Origin: Rhynchospora pubera
Lineage: Eukaryota; Streptophyta; Magnoliopsida; Poales; Cyperaceae
Length of the DNA: 64,000 nucleotides
Reading direction: 5' to 3'
Assembly (NCBI GenBank): GCA_028095005.1
Contig: CM051459.1
Span: 259,890,229-259,954,228 of the forward strand
Shown: positions 22,951-34,420 of the stretch, in pieces
Numbering within the stretch: position 1 is the stretch's first letter
Layout of the letters: each line of letters begins with the position of its first letter
Notes under the pieces: model-generated
Told to the model about the DNA's origin: nothing
What the model saw: the letters and a program-made list of their open reading frames with translations, nothing else
Database searches by the model: none
Position numbers and translations under genes: made by a program

Positions 22951-23688
22951 TTTTGGAGGTTAGAGAGGGAAGGTGGGAGACAGCTGTCATGGGGTTGTAA
23001 TATAACTGCTGAAAATACAAATACTGCAAGTACGATCGCCTGAATCTCGCTCCTTTTTGTCCGTTTACTTCTCTCCCTAGTCTTTGCTCTCTCTCTCACT
23101 TATGTCACTCTCTTTTAACCTTTTTCGTTTGGATTTTCCCATGACCGTCCCCTTCTTGGATCTGGTAACCACACCAACGGTAGATTTTTTTTAGGCCTTT
23201 GTGACACCCCGATTATTTGGTTTTTTTTCCAATTTGTTTTGTTATCAAGACAAATTGAGTTTGTTGTGAGAACCGCTTTTCGTAATCCAGATGACATCTC
23301 TGTTTTTTTATTTTATTTTTTGGTAGAAATAGAACCTTGTTGTTACCCAAATGAGCCTCCATGCAAAAAAGTATATAATAATATGTCATTCGTGTAACGC
23401 ATAAAGATTATTTGAATTTTAAGTGATTAATGGGCCATCATTCTGGTAATACGTATCTCTGAACTTTCCGAATTCAAAAAAAAGAGGAAGGGAATGTGCG
23501 CCTAGAATTTCATTTATTATATCATTTTCGAATATATTAAAATTTTATATCAATTTTTTCTCCATCGGTACTCATTAAAAATTAGTAAAAATCATTGCTT
23601 CTGGGATGGAGCATGGGTTTGATCATAGATGCCTTTGCGTTTTGTTTAACAACAAAAATTCAAAACTCATATAATAATATAGATTTTT

Positions 23689-24464
23689 GGGTTAATTAGA
23701 TTTATGCTTTGTGAAAATTTGAAATTAGTAAAATGCCATCACTAAATGACAAATTAGTTTTATGCCATTATAAAATAGTAACAATTAGTTTTATGCCATC
23801 AGCAAATTGATTTACCAATTTTACCCTTTTAAATATGCCACTACAAAAATTTGAAATTAGAAAAATACCACTACTAAATGACAAATTAGTTTTATGCCAC
23901 TATTAAAATTTAAAATTTCAAAAATGCCATTATTAAACTACAAATTAGTTTTATACCACTATAAAAATTTTGAATTTAAAAAATATCATATCACTAAATG
24001 ACAAATTAGTTTTATGCAATTATAAATTAATTAAAATGTGTTTTGTTATAGAACGATTTGTAAGGTCAATCCAATGGACCAAACTTTATTTAACCATACA
24101 ATTATATATATTTCTCATTTTATGTGTATTATTATTTTATAAAGGGAGCCTTTTGACCGTCATTTTTAATTTAGCAAATTATGAAGAAATACACTTTGCC
24201 AATTTAGTAAATAATTTTTTGTTCCAACGTTTCTCCTTGACTCCGTGACTTTTACTTAGGTTTGTTAATAAGGATAGTTTGGGAATTTTTAGAAATATTA
24301 AGAGAATTCAGGATGGTATTTTTAGAATTGAATCTGTTTTGGAAAGAGATAATGGCATATATCTAATTTAAACAATTTGATGATGGCATAAATCTAATTT
24401 GCAATTTAACAATGGCATATCACTAATTAGCTAATTTTTAGAGTGGCATAAATCTAATTATTCC
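23689..24464. mobile_element. Mutator-like foldback element with tandem-repeat arms
   Basis: A 776-bp element with ends GGGTTAATTAGATTTATGC and (inverted) GGAATAATTAGATTTATGCC and a perfect 9-bp target duplication TAGATTTTT (23680-23688 and 24465-24473). Both arms are built from repeated units of the form AAATTAG(T/A)TTTATGCCA(T/C), at least six on the left and four inverted on the right. The centre (about 24030-24350) is unique and its 92-codon frame is not recognised. Confidence 0.88.
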
Positions 24465-24473
24465 TAGATTTTT

Positions 24474-27400
24474 CTAATGTCGCTAAACGGTCGCGCTATT
24501 TGAAACAGCATAATTTGGTTAGCCAATTTAATATTTTAAATGAACTTAGTAAACTAACACATTAATGTATTTTTTTTTAAAAAAAATCGGTGAATTAATC
24601 GAAGAAGAAAAAGAATTCTTCTCCGTGGCAAAAATATCAAACGGTGCATTAAATGTTGCCCGGGAGACAAGATAGGGAACTGAAAGATACTGTATTCAGG
24701 TCTACGGTTGAGTTTTGATATTTTTTTCATATCCACAAACTAGTCAAGTCAAAAAGGCAAAAAAACCAAAAATTTTCTTTATTTTTTTTTCATGTAACTA
24801 AATATAGAAGAGTTTTACTTGTATGCTATTTACTCACTGATGCCGTGAAAATATGTGGCGCATATCCTTGTTCATGTCATAATCATATGGCTTGAATGGC
24901 TTAGGATAATAGTATATGTTATACTATTTATATCAGGAGCGGGGTTTAATTTGTGGAAAATTTCAATGCACATGAGTTGGCAATGAAAAGATTGAAAGGG
25001 ACTAAGCATAAGATCTGATTGCTCAGGCGGTTTGTTTGGTCCCTTAGCCCAAGAGGAAGTTAATACAAAGTTAGTTATCAAAATAATTATTTTACGGTAC
25101 CCATACCCATATTACCTACCTTGACATCGATGTTATTTTGTTAATGGAACTTCACTTGAAGGCCCGTAAAATTGTCAAAATTTATAAGTCATAGACGAAA
25201 ATAGAAAAGAAAATTTAACTTTTTTTTTCTTTTAGTAAAAATGTTTATGGGTTTTAGATCTACAGCTTTGCGATTGTGTGGTGAATAGTGATACATGAAT
25301 GCAAACAATACTTTCATGATCGTGACGCCTTTTACATTTCGCTGAACAGAAGTTTTTTTTTTTTTTTTTCTACTGCGAGCCTTGGAAATAAATAAATACT
25401 GAGAAGGCGGACACAAGTAGTGAACATTTAATTGCAACGGTCAAATACTATAACATGGCTTAATTTGCTGATAGTAAAAAATACCAAATTGCACATAGCA
25501 TTGAACAAAAGAGTTATTCAAGCGTGTCACCTTTTTTCTTCCCAAATTACGCCTCCACTTATGATTAAATAACGATAAGTCCTGTTTAAAAAAAGCACTA
25601 TAAAGTTACTACCGAATGGTACATTGCAAATTTTATTGGACGATTATAACTTAATTCGAAAATTATTAGGGTACATAATTTAATTTTTATAAAAAACCAA
25701 ATTACTAATCTGAAACATTGAACTGAAAAATAAGTAGAGCAGGAATGCGATTTATCACATACGATGCTTTATTTGACATTCGAGCAAAATTGACCGCTAT
25801 TTACCCACGGATGTGAATATTTTATAGTGATATAAAATGAGAAATGACTATTGCTATATGCAGTTTTGCCATCGCTTGAATTAAATGAACACATAAAATA
25901 GACAAAGAGAATATATAAATGATCAAAGTAAATACATATAAAAAATAAGTCATGTCATCCCTTGTTCAGATTTTAATATGCATATTAAACTTATTTAACT
26001 ATATGTGTTCATTTTTTTCAAGCGATGGTAAACAATTCCATATAAACTTATGTGTCTTTGAAGTTTTAAACTTCCATATACGAGGAACAAAAAAAAAGTA
26101 TTCACATTGTTTTTCTTTTTCTTTTCAAACGAGCATGAACTTAAAATTTGTGCCTATAAATACATATTTAGTGAATTTAGTGAAATATTTACCGTCTGTT
26201 TCTGTTATTGTGCATCTATACCTTACAGAATTGTGTTAAAAATTCGTCCGAAAACAAATTTTTTATTTTTATTAAACAGGTACATGAATTCATAAATTTT
26301 TTCTTGCAATTTAAACTTTTAGATGTCTCCAAATTTCTAGTACTAATACAACAGAACGTCAGTTAATCTGGACCCCATAAAACTAATAAAAAAAATGTAG
26401 ATCTGAGGGTTCTAATCTACACTCAGCAGTCTCTAGAGATGGCCTGACCTGTATTATTAACAGAACAAACAAAAATGTAACAGTTTATTTGGACCGGTGG
26501 GGTCTGGCCTGTAATTAAGATATAGAGTACTAATTTAGGCATGAATTCAGTTTAATAATTTACCATAAGAAAAAATAAATTGTATACGGATCCGTTCCCA
26601 CGGATGGCAAGAACAAAAAATTGAACAACCGACTTATCCCCCATGTGCTCCTAAGATTAGTTTGCAATTATATAATCAATAATATATGCTGAAAAATCCG
26701 ACAATCCCTGATCTACTTTATTTTTTCCCTTTTTCTAATATTATATTATACTAAGCAAAGAGGTATTTGCATGTTCCGTTTGGTAACCCATGCACGGCTC
26801 TGAATTCCATCTAAAATCCCCTTTAGTTTTCCTTTTCTGCTGAAAGTTCTATCAATAGAATATTAATAAATTTCACTAATTATAGTTCCTTATTAATATA
26901 GAAAGAACTGATGAAAAACGTTCAGAATTATTTTGAAGTTCAAGAACTTTCAACACCTTAAAAATGTATTTTAATAAATATACTTTCAGGGGTTGGAGTG
27001 AAAGATGTTAAAAAAAAAAGATTGAGCTAAAGCTTTTTTCCCAAGGCCGCGTGGCAAGTTAGGCTTTGGAATAAACAAAGAGGAAAGGGGAATAGACGCA
27101 TAGTAAATGATAAAATCCCAACAACTGATTAAAAAATACAATAAAATATTTGGAGGAAGGAGCCAGGAAGGTGAGTTACTGAAGGGGAGGGGCATGGAAG
27201 GAGGGGTAGTTTGGGAAACCGGCGGGTGTCGGTTGGAAGGGTGGCCGTTGAAGGGTGCGGTTGGGGATGGACAGCCTGGCCTCTGACACTACTGCACTCA
27301 TGACTCCTCTCTTACTCCCTCTGATTCCGCGACCGCTCTTGTCGTTTTGCGCCACGTCAGCGCCTCGATCTCCACTATTCAAACCAAACCAACCCCCCAT

Positions 27401-29480
27401 GCTCTTTTTCTTTTTTCCTTCGGCTGGAAATTAAAGTATTTTTATTTGGAATTTATTATCACCCGTGCTGTCCTTAGCTCCGTGCTATTTCTTTTCTATC
27501 CGTATTCCTACTATTCCTCAGTAAAAAGATGATTACGAAATCATGAGTTTTATTTTATATTTATAAAAAATAAAGTCCCTTATCTCTAAAATAAAATAAC
27601 TCTGATGTCCAAACAAAATATGTCTTAAACAGTTAAACATAAAATTTGTTGAATTTTAGAAAAAAAAAAACAACTGCTGTTGTCAAAAAATGGTTTCAAC
27701 GTATTTGTTCGCAAAGATATATTTTTGTGGTGGCCATTCTAAGGCCTAATAAGCACAATGTAAAAATGTTTCACTGCCAAATTACCAAAACACACGCAAA
27801 CTAAAAGTTAAGAAAACGTCCAATGACCGTATAATTCTTTTATCAGTTTATGGTAAACAATTAAATATGCAAGTCCTGCTCTCAAATTAGAAAAAAAAAA
27901 TTGTAACGTCAAGAGAAAAACTGTCACATTACTTATTTTGTGAGTCAATTGTTAAATAAACTACTCCTCTAAAATTTACTTTGTATATTAATATTTTATA
28001 TTTTTATGTATGCAGGTAACAATATTATAGTCCAAAGACGTCATATTTTGTCCGGGCTCATAATTCATGAAATTTGGTTCAAACCTTGAGGACAAATATT
28101 CTGCATCTGAAGGATTGACAAACAAAAATGACAAAATGGTATTATAGTGGGAATAATAAGAGGACTGAACGGAACCAACCCGACCCAACAAAATCGTGGT
28201 GAATTAAAAAGACGTAAGCTGTGGGGCTCAAAGAATGCTGTCCAGGCTGTCTCGGTCAAAACTACTATACTAACTCAAATCAAATCTCTATTTCTCTTTT
28301 CCCTATTTCGGTTCAGCCCCCCCGTTGCGGTTTCCAGTTAGGCCTAGACCCAAACAATTATTAGCGGGCCCCATGCGCCCCGTACGTACACCCATGCGCG
28401 TACACACGTACGGATTCCCTCAGCGGTCCCAACCAACGGCTCAGATCCACTGCCTCCTTGCACGCCATAGACTCCAGGTCTCTCCGCGGGAATTGATTGC
28501 CACGCCCCAGTTCACTGTTTAGTTCCATCACTCTTTAAAAGTTTTTCAGGATAGAACTACCCCTAAATATTTCAAAACAAAAATACGTAAAAAAATAGAT
28601 TTCAATATTGAAAACTATCATGAATGCAAAGAAAAACAATGAGCAAATACAGCCACTTCAATTTTAGAAAAATAAATTGTTAATTATATTCACAATTTAT
28701 TAAGTTGATGGTAAGAGCCACACATTTTTTTTAACAATTAACCGAAAAATTACATTTTTTTCATGAAGAAAATGAAACAATAAAAAATAGGTTTCTTAAT
28801 ATGCATATAGCAATAATTATGTCCCTAAATGCAACCTTCATCTTTAAGTTGAGAGTATTAAGTTCAATAAATAAAATTTTATGCTGTAATATAATGTACA
28901 ATTGTACACTTCAGATATAGGGGTTAATTATGTCATTTTAAAATTAATGGAGTGTTCAAACAAAATTAAGGGTGTCCAAATCAATTAATGTCTGTAAACA
29001 CCGTCAGTTAACTTACCGCCTTATCGTTTGCCATCTGCGGGACCCGCTTCTCAGTATGAACTGAATTCTAAACATAGACGCCTTTTTTCTTTCCGATTTT
29101 AGTTACACGAGTAAAAGGAAAAAAATAACTATTTGTGTAAAAAACTGTAGTGGGTAAATTTAACAGCTCACTCCCAGCGGTGAGGCAGGCGAGATCCGTG
29201 CGTCCCGTTTCTAACGACGATATTTTGGGCTTCAACTGCGAGATTTTTTCGGTTTTCATATCTTGGATTAGAAATGGACGGATAACTCCCAAAACGGGAA
29301 ACGCTAACAAGCCTTTTATGAAGGTAGAACCGTTTTATAACGTCCCCCGTGCACCGCGCTTCCTGTCCCCAGTTCCGTACTGGTGTAAGATAGAGATATT
29401 TATTATGGAGTGGAAAGAAAAAGGTGGTTATTGCTTGTTTTATTAAATTTTGGGAAACGTACTCGGTGCACCGTAAACCT
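24474..29480. other. Gene-poor intergenic DNA 5' of the MYB gene
   Basis: No supported coding region. It holds an inverted-repeat element at 25865-26035 and two GC-richer stretches: 27170-27370 (GGAGGGGC and CGCCACGTCAGCG) and 28310-28510 (GTACGTACACCC, GCGTACACACGTACGG, CCAACGGCTCAGATCC). Either could be a distal regulatory region or the remnant of a gene, but no exon chain could be built on either strand. Confidence 0.5.
25865..26035. mobile_element. Small foldback (MITE-like) element
   Basis: Inverted arms CCATCGCTTGAATTAAATGA and (inverted) CCATCGCTTGAAAAAAATGA, each continuing ACACAT, separated by about 110 bp of AT-rich sequence. The arms are about 28 bp with few mismatches. No target duplication was found, so the superfamily is unassigned. 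Confidence 0.6.
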
Positions 29481-29489
29481 TTCCATTTG

Positions 29490-29560
29490 ACTACGTGTCG
29501 GAATTTCCAACAGAAATGGTAATACGTGCACCTGTGAAACACGTCCACGTCAGATATGTT
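29490..29560 (+). promoter_or_regulatory. ACGT-core (ABRE/CRE-like) cluster in the MYB promoter
   Basis: TACGTGTCGG, TACGTGCACC, ACACGTCC and CCACGTCAG lie within 65 bp, about 210-270 bp upstream of the TATA box. ACGTGTC is the core of ABA-response elements bound by ABF/AREB bZIP factors. Subgroup 22 MYBs such as AtMYB44 are known ABA- and stress-responsive genes, so the cluster fits the gene; the binding itself is inferred. Confidence 0.55.
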
Positions 29561-29760
29561 AACAAACGTAGAGAATGTAATAAAATGGTAAGGTTTACAA
29601 AGGAAAGGAAGACGAGGGGTCGCAGCGGTTGAGCGACGCGTGTCCATTTGCCAGCTGGATGCAAGCAACCGACTGCCTGGAAGTAGCGACCCCACCAACG
29701 TCCTATCAGCGGTTTCCCATACCGGCTGCTCCCGGTCACCCTTCTTTCTTCCCACCCCCT

Positions 29761-29767
29761 TTATAAA
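29761..29767 (+). promoter_or_regulatory. TATA box of the MYB gene
   Basis: TTATAAA within CCCCCTTTATAAATCCC, 151 bp upstream of the first ATG. The sequence that follows (CTCTTCTCCCTCTCTCAACTC) is pyrimidine-rich, as at many plant transcription starts, placing initiation near 29790-29800. Confidence 0.75.
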
Positions 29768-29911
29768 TCCCTCTTCTCCCTCTCTCAACTCCCGTGTGAC
29801 CTTCTCCACCTCCTCTCCTGTTCCTTCCTTAAAACCCCTACTTAAAAAACAAAACCTGTTCTTTCCCAAAATTCAAAAATACAAATCAGATTCGCCAGAG
29901 TTTGAATTTGA

Positions 29912-30877
29912 ATGGCTCTCAGTGGTAGATCGAAGGACATGGATAGAATAAAGGGCCCATGGAGCCCGGAGGAAGACGATGCGTTGCAACGGTTGGTGCA
30001 GAAGCACGGCGCGAGGAACTGGTCGCTTATCAGCAAATCGATTCCCGGCAGATCGGGCAAGTCGTGCCGGCTTCGCTGGTGCAACCAGCTCTCGCCTCAA
30101 GTCGAACACCGTCCCTTCACACCCGAAGAGGACGAGACCATCATCCGAGCCCATACCCGTTTCGGCAACAAATGGGCCACCATCGCTCGCCTTCTCTCCG
30201 GCCGCACTGACAACGCCATAAAAAATCACTGGAACTCCACTCTCAAAAGGAAGTACGCCGCCGCGACCGTTGCCCCAGTAGACGATCTCGGTGCGGATTT
30301 GGACCAGTCGGTGTTTCGCCCGTTGAAGAGATCTAGTAGTGATGGGTTCAAGTGCCCGAGTCCGGGTAGCCCATCTGGGTCGGATTTATCTGATTCTAGC
30401 CATCAAAGCAACCCTCTCGTTGCCGTGTCCTCATCTCAGCCATCCACATCTCATGTATACCGGCCTGTCCCAAGACCGGGTGGTGTTGTTCTTCCCATGC
30501 AGATGGCACCTCCAGTTGGATCTTCTATCGAAGACGATGATTCAAGTATTAAACTATCCCTCTCCTTGCCAGGATTTGATGAGTCGGATCCAGTACCCGT
30601 ACCGGTATCCTCACCCTCTGTAGTAACACCGCCGCCGGAACCTATGCCAGTGCTTCCGACACATACAACGCCTGTACAGCCCATACCGCTTCAAGCACCG
30701 GTTTTCCCATTTGGCCCAGAGTTCATGGCCATGATGCAAGAAATGATCCGTGTCGAGGTTCGAAATTACATGTCAGGGCTGGAGCACCATAGCGGCACAC
30801 CAAATCTGTGTATGATGGCTACAGATGGGGTTCATAATGCGGTCTTGAAAAAATTGGGTATTGCAAAAATCGAGTAG
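29912..30877 (+). CDS. R2R3-MYB transcription factor, subgroup 22 (MYB44/70/73/77 type)
   Basis: Intronless gene for a 321-residue nuclear transcription factor. R2 spans about residues 13-63 (W17, W37, W56) and R3 about 65-114 (F69, W88, W107, the usual R3 F-for-W replacement). The stretches GRSGKSCRLRWCNQLSPQVE and GNKWATIARLLSGRTDNA are diagnostic of subgroup 22. Outside the DNA-binding region are the subgroup motif PGSPSGSDLSDSS (151-163), an EAR-like repression motif LSLSLPGF (215-222), a Pro/Val-rich stretch (227-266) and the C-terminal block EFMAMMQEMIRVEVRNYMSG (270-289). Subgroup 22 genes lack introns, which is the case here. Family members act in ABA, auxin, ROS and senescence signalling; the EAR motif suggests repression at some targets. 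The first ATG (29912) adds MALSGRSKD before a second Met at 29939; the shorter start matches AtMYB44 better, so the true start is uncertain by nine codons. Confidence 0.97.
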   Translation: MALSGRSKDMDRIKGPWSPEEDDALQRLVQKHGARNWSLISKSIPGRSGKSCRLRWCNQLSPQVEHRPFTPEEDETIIRAHTRFGNKWATIARLLSGRTDNAIKNHWNSTLKRKYAAATVAPVDDLGADLDQSVFRPLKRSSSDGFKCPSPGSPSGSDLSDSSHQSNPLVAVSSSQPSTSHVYRPVPRPGGVVLPMQMAPPVGSSIEDDDSSIKLSLSLPGFDESDPVPVPVSSPSVVTPPPEPMPVLPTHTTPVQPIPLQAPVFPFGPEFMAMMQEMIRVEVRNYMSGLEHHSGTPNLCMMATDGVHNAVLKKLGIAKIE

Positions 30878-31085
30878 ATAGAGAGTTTAATTAGGCAAAA
30901 TACTCTTCAAAGAAGAGATGAAGAAGCTGCGGTTCCTTTGAAAATTAGAAATCTTTTAGCTACCAGTTCCTTTTAGTGTAATTTTTTATTTTTTATTTTT
31001 ATTTAGTTTGTTAAGGACTCCTCCTCCCTCTAATCCTGTTGTTTCTCTCCATCGGCTGTCTCTAGCCATAGGAATAAATTCCATG
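30878..31085 (+). other. 3' UTR of the MYB gene
   Basis: T-rich sequence after the TAG stop, with TTTTTTATTTTTTATTTT at 30980-31005 as a far-upstream-type signal and AATAAA at 31073-31078 as a near-upstream polyadenylation signal. The exact cleavage site cannot be fixed from sequence. Confidence 0.55.
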
Positions 31086-31189
31086 TACAGAAAATGAGAT
31101 AAAAAAAAATTTTCTAAATTTCGGACAAAAAGAATGTCTTAAATGAGTTATCATGCGAATATTTTTTACTTTGTGATTTTGTTAATGGA

Positions 31190-31465
31190 ACTTTTATTCT
31201 TCGTGTTGAGTAAACTTGGAGTAGAACAAACAGACTGGTACAAGGCTAAACCGGTACTAGCACTTACTGGTAGTTAAATAGTGACTTTTTGAAAAAAAAA
31301 ATATATAAACGAAATTATCAAAATAATTTTTAATTGAACAGTTATGTTTCGTGTTCATTAAACTTGGAGAGTAGGTATATTGGTAAAGGCTATACCGGTA
31401 CAAGAATTTACAGCCAGAAATATTGTACCTCTCTTGAAAATAAAAAAGATTAACGAAATATTAAT
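31190..31465. repeat. Diverged two-copy tandem repeat behind the MYB gene
   Basis: Two units of about 135 bp (about 31190-31325 and 31330-31465) share TTCGTGTT, AAACTTGGAG, TGGTA(C/A)A, GGCTA(A/T)ACCGGTAC and AACGAAATTAT-like blocks in the same order. It looks like an old local duplication. Confidence 0.65.
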
Positions 31466-32045
31466 AATAGGCATGTACTGGATTTTATGCCATTTGAGTC
31501 TGGTGAGCGTTGATTATATATGGTTAAGACTTGAGAGATAAGAGAATGTAGATTTGTTTAGTTTTGAAATAAAGATATTTCCAGTCAAAAATAAAATATA
31601 GGGTTTACTGACGAGAAGGGAAAGTAACCGGTTGATTGGACTGTTGTGGCAAGTGACAGCTAACTGCTGCAGTTTTAAATTTTATTTTCGGTTTCCCAAA
31701 TTCCGCAACGACATCTTCCAATTTAGTTTTTGTTCTTCTGCGGCAATTACTTGCGTGGCTGTTCCTGCGGTCTGCTATTACCAAACGTGCTTTTGAGAAA
31801 TGTAGATGTGGGTTAATCCTTTTTGCCTTATTTGTAATGGTAATTTATGGAAAAGAAACAGTCGGAAGATTTGACAAATGTGACTATTCCGAGTAAATAG
31901 GAAAAATCGTACCAAGCCATAAAATTCTAAGATAGGTCGATCTAAAAAGAGTCGGGTTAGATTAAAAAAAAAGATTAAAATGAAAATAGTAAAATACAAT
32001 ATTTAGATATTAAAATTTATCATTTATATATAGTATTATTTTAAA

Positions 32046-32801
32046 CGGGGATGATAAGGATCATTCCCAATATTCATCATCCCCATCATCCCCAACAATT
32101 AGATTAATTGTATTCCAAAAAAAGAAAGAGAGGAGTGAGGATGAGGGGACGATTAACGCGCTTTTTCTTATTTGGATGAGAGAATGAGGGGACAGAGAGC
32201 GGAAGGGAACGACACCGAGCCACTTAACTTCAACAATTACATATTAACTTCAACAGTTAAATATTAATTTCAACATTTAATACATATAACTAGAATAGTT
32301 ACGATATTAACTTTAACAGTTACGTTAATATATATAACTAAAATAGTTATATATTAATTTCAAAAATTATGATATTAACTTCAACAATTATAAATTATAA
32401 CTTCAACAATTAGAATATTAACCTCAACAGTTATATACATTAACATTTAATATATATATAAATAGAACAATTATATATATTAATTTCAATAGTTATATAT
32501 ATCAACTTCAACAGTTATGTATATTACTTCAACATAGGGGCCGGATAATTAATGGTACTTAATATGTAACGGTTGAAGTTGATATGTAATTGTTGAAGTT
32601 AAAAGCGAAGCACAAGGGTGGGGAACTGAAGCGAAGCAAAAGGCACTGGGATACGCGTGGATGATCCTTGCCAAAAATAGAAAACGCGTTATCATCCCCA
32701 TCATCTCCTGGAATCCTCATTAGTTAACTAGTTTCCTTATTAAAAAAAAGTTCAGGGATGATGAAAATGATAGAATATTGAAATGGTCTTAAGCAATTCC
32801 G
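32046..32801. mobile_element. Mutator-like non-autonomous element with internal minisatellite, family H copy 2
   Basis: A 756-bp relative of the element at 5697-6394. Ends are CGGGGATGATAAGGATCATT and (inverted) CGGAATTGCTTAAGACCATT, each followed inward by CAATATTC and CATCATCCC blocks. The flanks TTATTTTAAA and TAATTTTAAA give a 9-10 bp target duplication with one mismatch. The interior (32225-32600) is an array of AACTTCAACAATTA-CATATT-like units, the reverse complement of the copy 1 array. Confidence 0.8.
32225..32600. repeat. Minisatellite inside element H2
   Basis: About fifteen degenerate units around ATTAACTTCAACAGTTA(T/C)ATA. The last two units (32563-32600) are inverted (GGTTGAAGTTGATATGTAATT), so the array itself turns around near its right end. 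Confidence 0.8.
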
Positions 32802-33472
32802 TAATTTTAAACAATAAAAATCATTAATAAAGTTTTAGTTTTTCATTCGTTAAATTAATTGAAACTTTCAATGATCTTTACTTGGTGACAGTAGCCCAAA
32901 CACCATTATTGATATTTAAATTATATATGCATCTAGTTTGCAAGGCTAATAATATATCGATACTGAAAAATTTTCTATCGCGTTCATTATAATCAAAATG
33001 ATCAAATTAAATATAGTTCGTCGATAGATTCTATCCGGACTTTAAAATGAGCTGTTAATATATTGAGTGGTGAAATCAACCGTGGTAAGTTAATAAAAAT
33101 TTTATATAGTTGTACTGCTCACAAAATTTGTTGTGGGGTATTTATAATTTTGGACCTCTCTTTGCAATGCAGTCACGGTAACACCCAAGTAGTAACAACA
33201 ATAACAGCAGAATTAGCACTAAAATACAATTGCTATTTTTAATTTGAGGTGGGTGTCTATTTGTTAGGTGACATTGTGACAATGTATGAAGTTTGGAGAA
33301 ACGAAATCTAAGAATAATTTAGGCATACTTTAACTAAAACCTTAGCCGGAAATCAGGTATGCAGATAACAATTATCATTTATCCAAATTAAATAACAATA
33401 TTTGTTATCGATACAAATTTTTATTCCCATTTAAACAAACGAAAATTGTTCATTTTTTTTTTTTGGTATCAA

Positions 33473-33704
33473 TCCAAACTCTTTCCAATACTTCTCTTAG
33501 GCTCCGTTTGGATAGGTGTGGGAAGAAGAGAAGAAGGGAAGAAGTAGGAAGAAATATTGGGAAGTGTGTAACTTTGTGAAGAGTTTGGATTGTTTATAAT
33601 TTTTTTCTTTCTCTTCTTCCTTCTTTCTCTTCTTCTTCTTGCATCCAAACGGAGCCTTACTTCTTTCCTTCTTCCCTTCTTCCCACACCTATCCAAACGC
33701 ACCC
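33473..33704. mobile_element. Family A MITE (outer, truncated) with another family A MITE inside
   Basis: The outer copy keeps CAATCCAAACTCTT and CCAATACTTCTC on the left and the complete right end ATCCAAACGCACCC (to 33704). Its left terminus is missing, and the core CACAAAGTTACACACTT is deleted. At TTA it received a second copy (33500-33656). Confidence 0.8.
33500..33656. mobile_element. Harbinger/Tourist-like MITE, family A copy 5, nested
   Basis: A 157-bp copy with perfect ends GGCTCCGTTTGGAT and ATCCAAACGGAGCC and a TTA target duplication (33497-33499 and 33657-33659). It is inserted in the opposite orientation into an older member of its own family. Confidence 0.9.
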
Positions 33705-34259
33705 AAAGATAACGTCTATGAAGAATTATGGGACTTTGAATTTATTTTGATAATAATTGCAAGATAAAAAAATTGTCCAAATTGGTTCGTTGGTTTATTA
33801 GTTCTGGATGCCTAGATATAAAAATTATTTTGCTATCCTTTTAAAATATTGTAATATGGTGGAATGAATTTACAATATCTTAGATCACTTATTTTGAAAG
33901 TTAGCTTTGACGAACTTATAACTTAAAAAAATGGAAAAGAAACGAGAATAGCTACGTCGTCACTCAATTTTAAAAAAAAAGCAAACAAATAACAACTGTA
34001 TTTACGGACACTATAAGTTGCTATTTATGACTTTCTGTTTTTGTTTGTTTATATTTTCTTTTGTTCTTACAAAAATTAGTTGCTTCAATAAATTTATGTG
34101 CTCGAAAAATAAATATGTCACGACTGATGAACTTTTATTGTGATTTGATAGTTTTTTTCTTTTTTTAATACTAATGTAAAATGAGTAAAATATTAAATTA
34201 CAACAAACTCCTACTAATGTAAATATCCTCAAGCATATGAACAGTATAATTAAAAATAT

Positions 34260-34420
34260 ATATATTTTCAGTGCCGTGCTGGTGCGATCCTACCAATTGC
34301 ATCCCTTGCTCGTAAAATTTCATCCAGAATGTGGTCGGCTGGCCGATCACCATATACGTCCAAACGAAGCTCATAAAATTTGACAAGATGTACAACATCA
34401 AAAAGGGTTCTTAGATACTC
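34260..34420 (-). pseudogene. Coding-like fragment, unrecognised
   Basis: On the minus strand one frame reads a non-repetitive, well-balanced stretch of about 50 residues (including VHLVKFYELRLDVYGDRP and HILDEILRARDAIG) ending in TGA. The composition is unlike the AT-rich noise around it (GGCCAGCCGACC, GGATCGCACCAGCACGG). It is bounded upstream by a stop and has no start. It may be the last exon of a gene or a captured gene fragment; I do not recognise the family. Confidence 0.35.

Noticed and set aside
29168..29869. 233-codon minus-strand reading frame next to the MYB gene
   Set aside because: It runs antisense through the MYB promoter and 5' UTR, shows no motif or domain, and is explained by chance openness of GC-richer DNA.
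29842..30229. Frames antisense or shifted within the MYB coding region
   Set aside because: They are shadows of the MYB codons; the composition follows the GC-rich third positions of the real frame.
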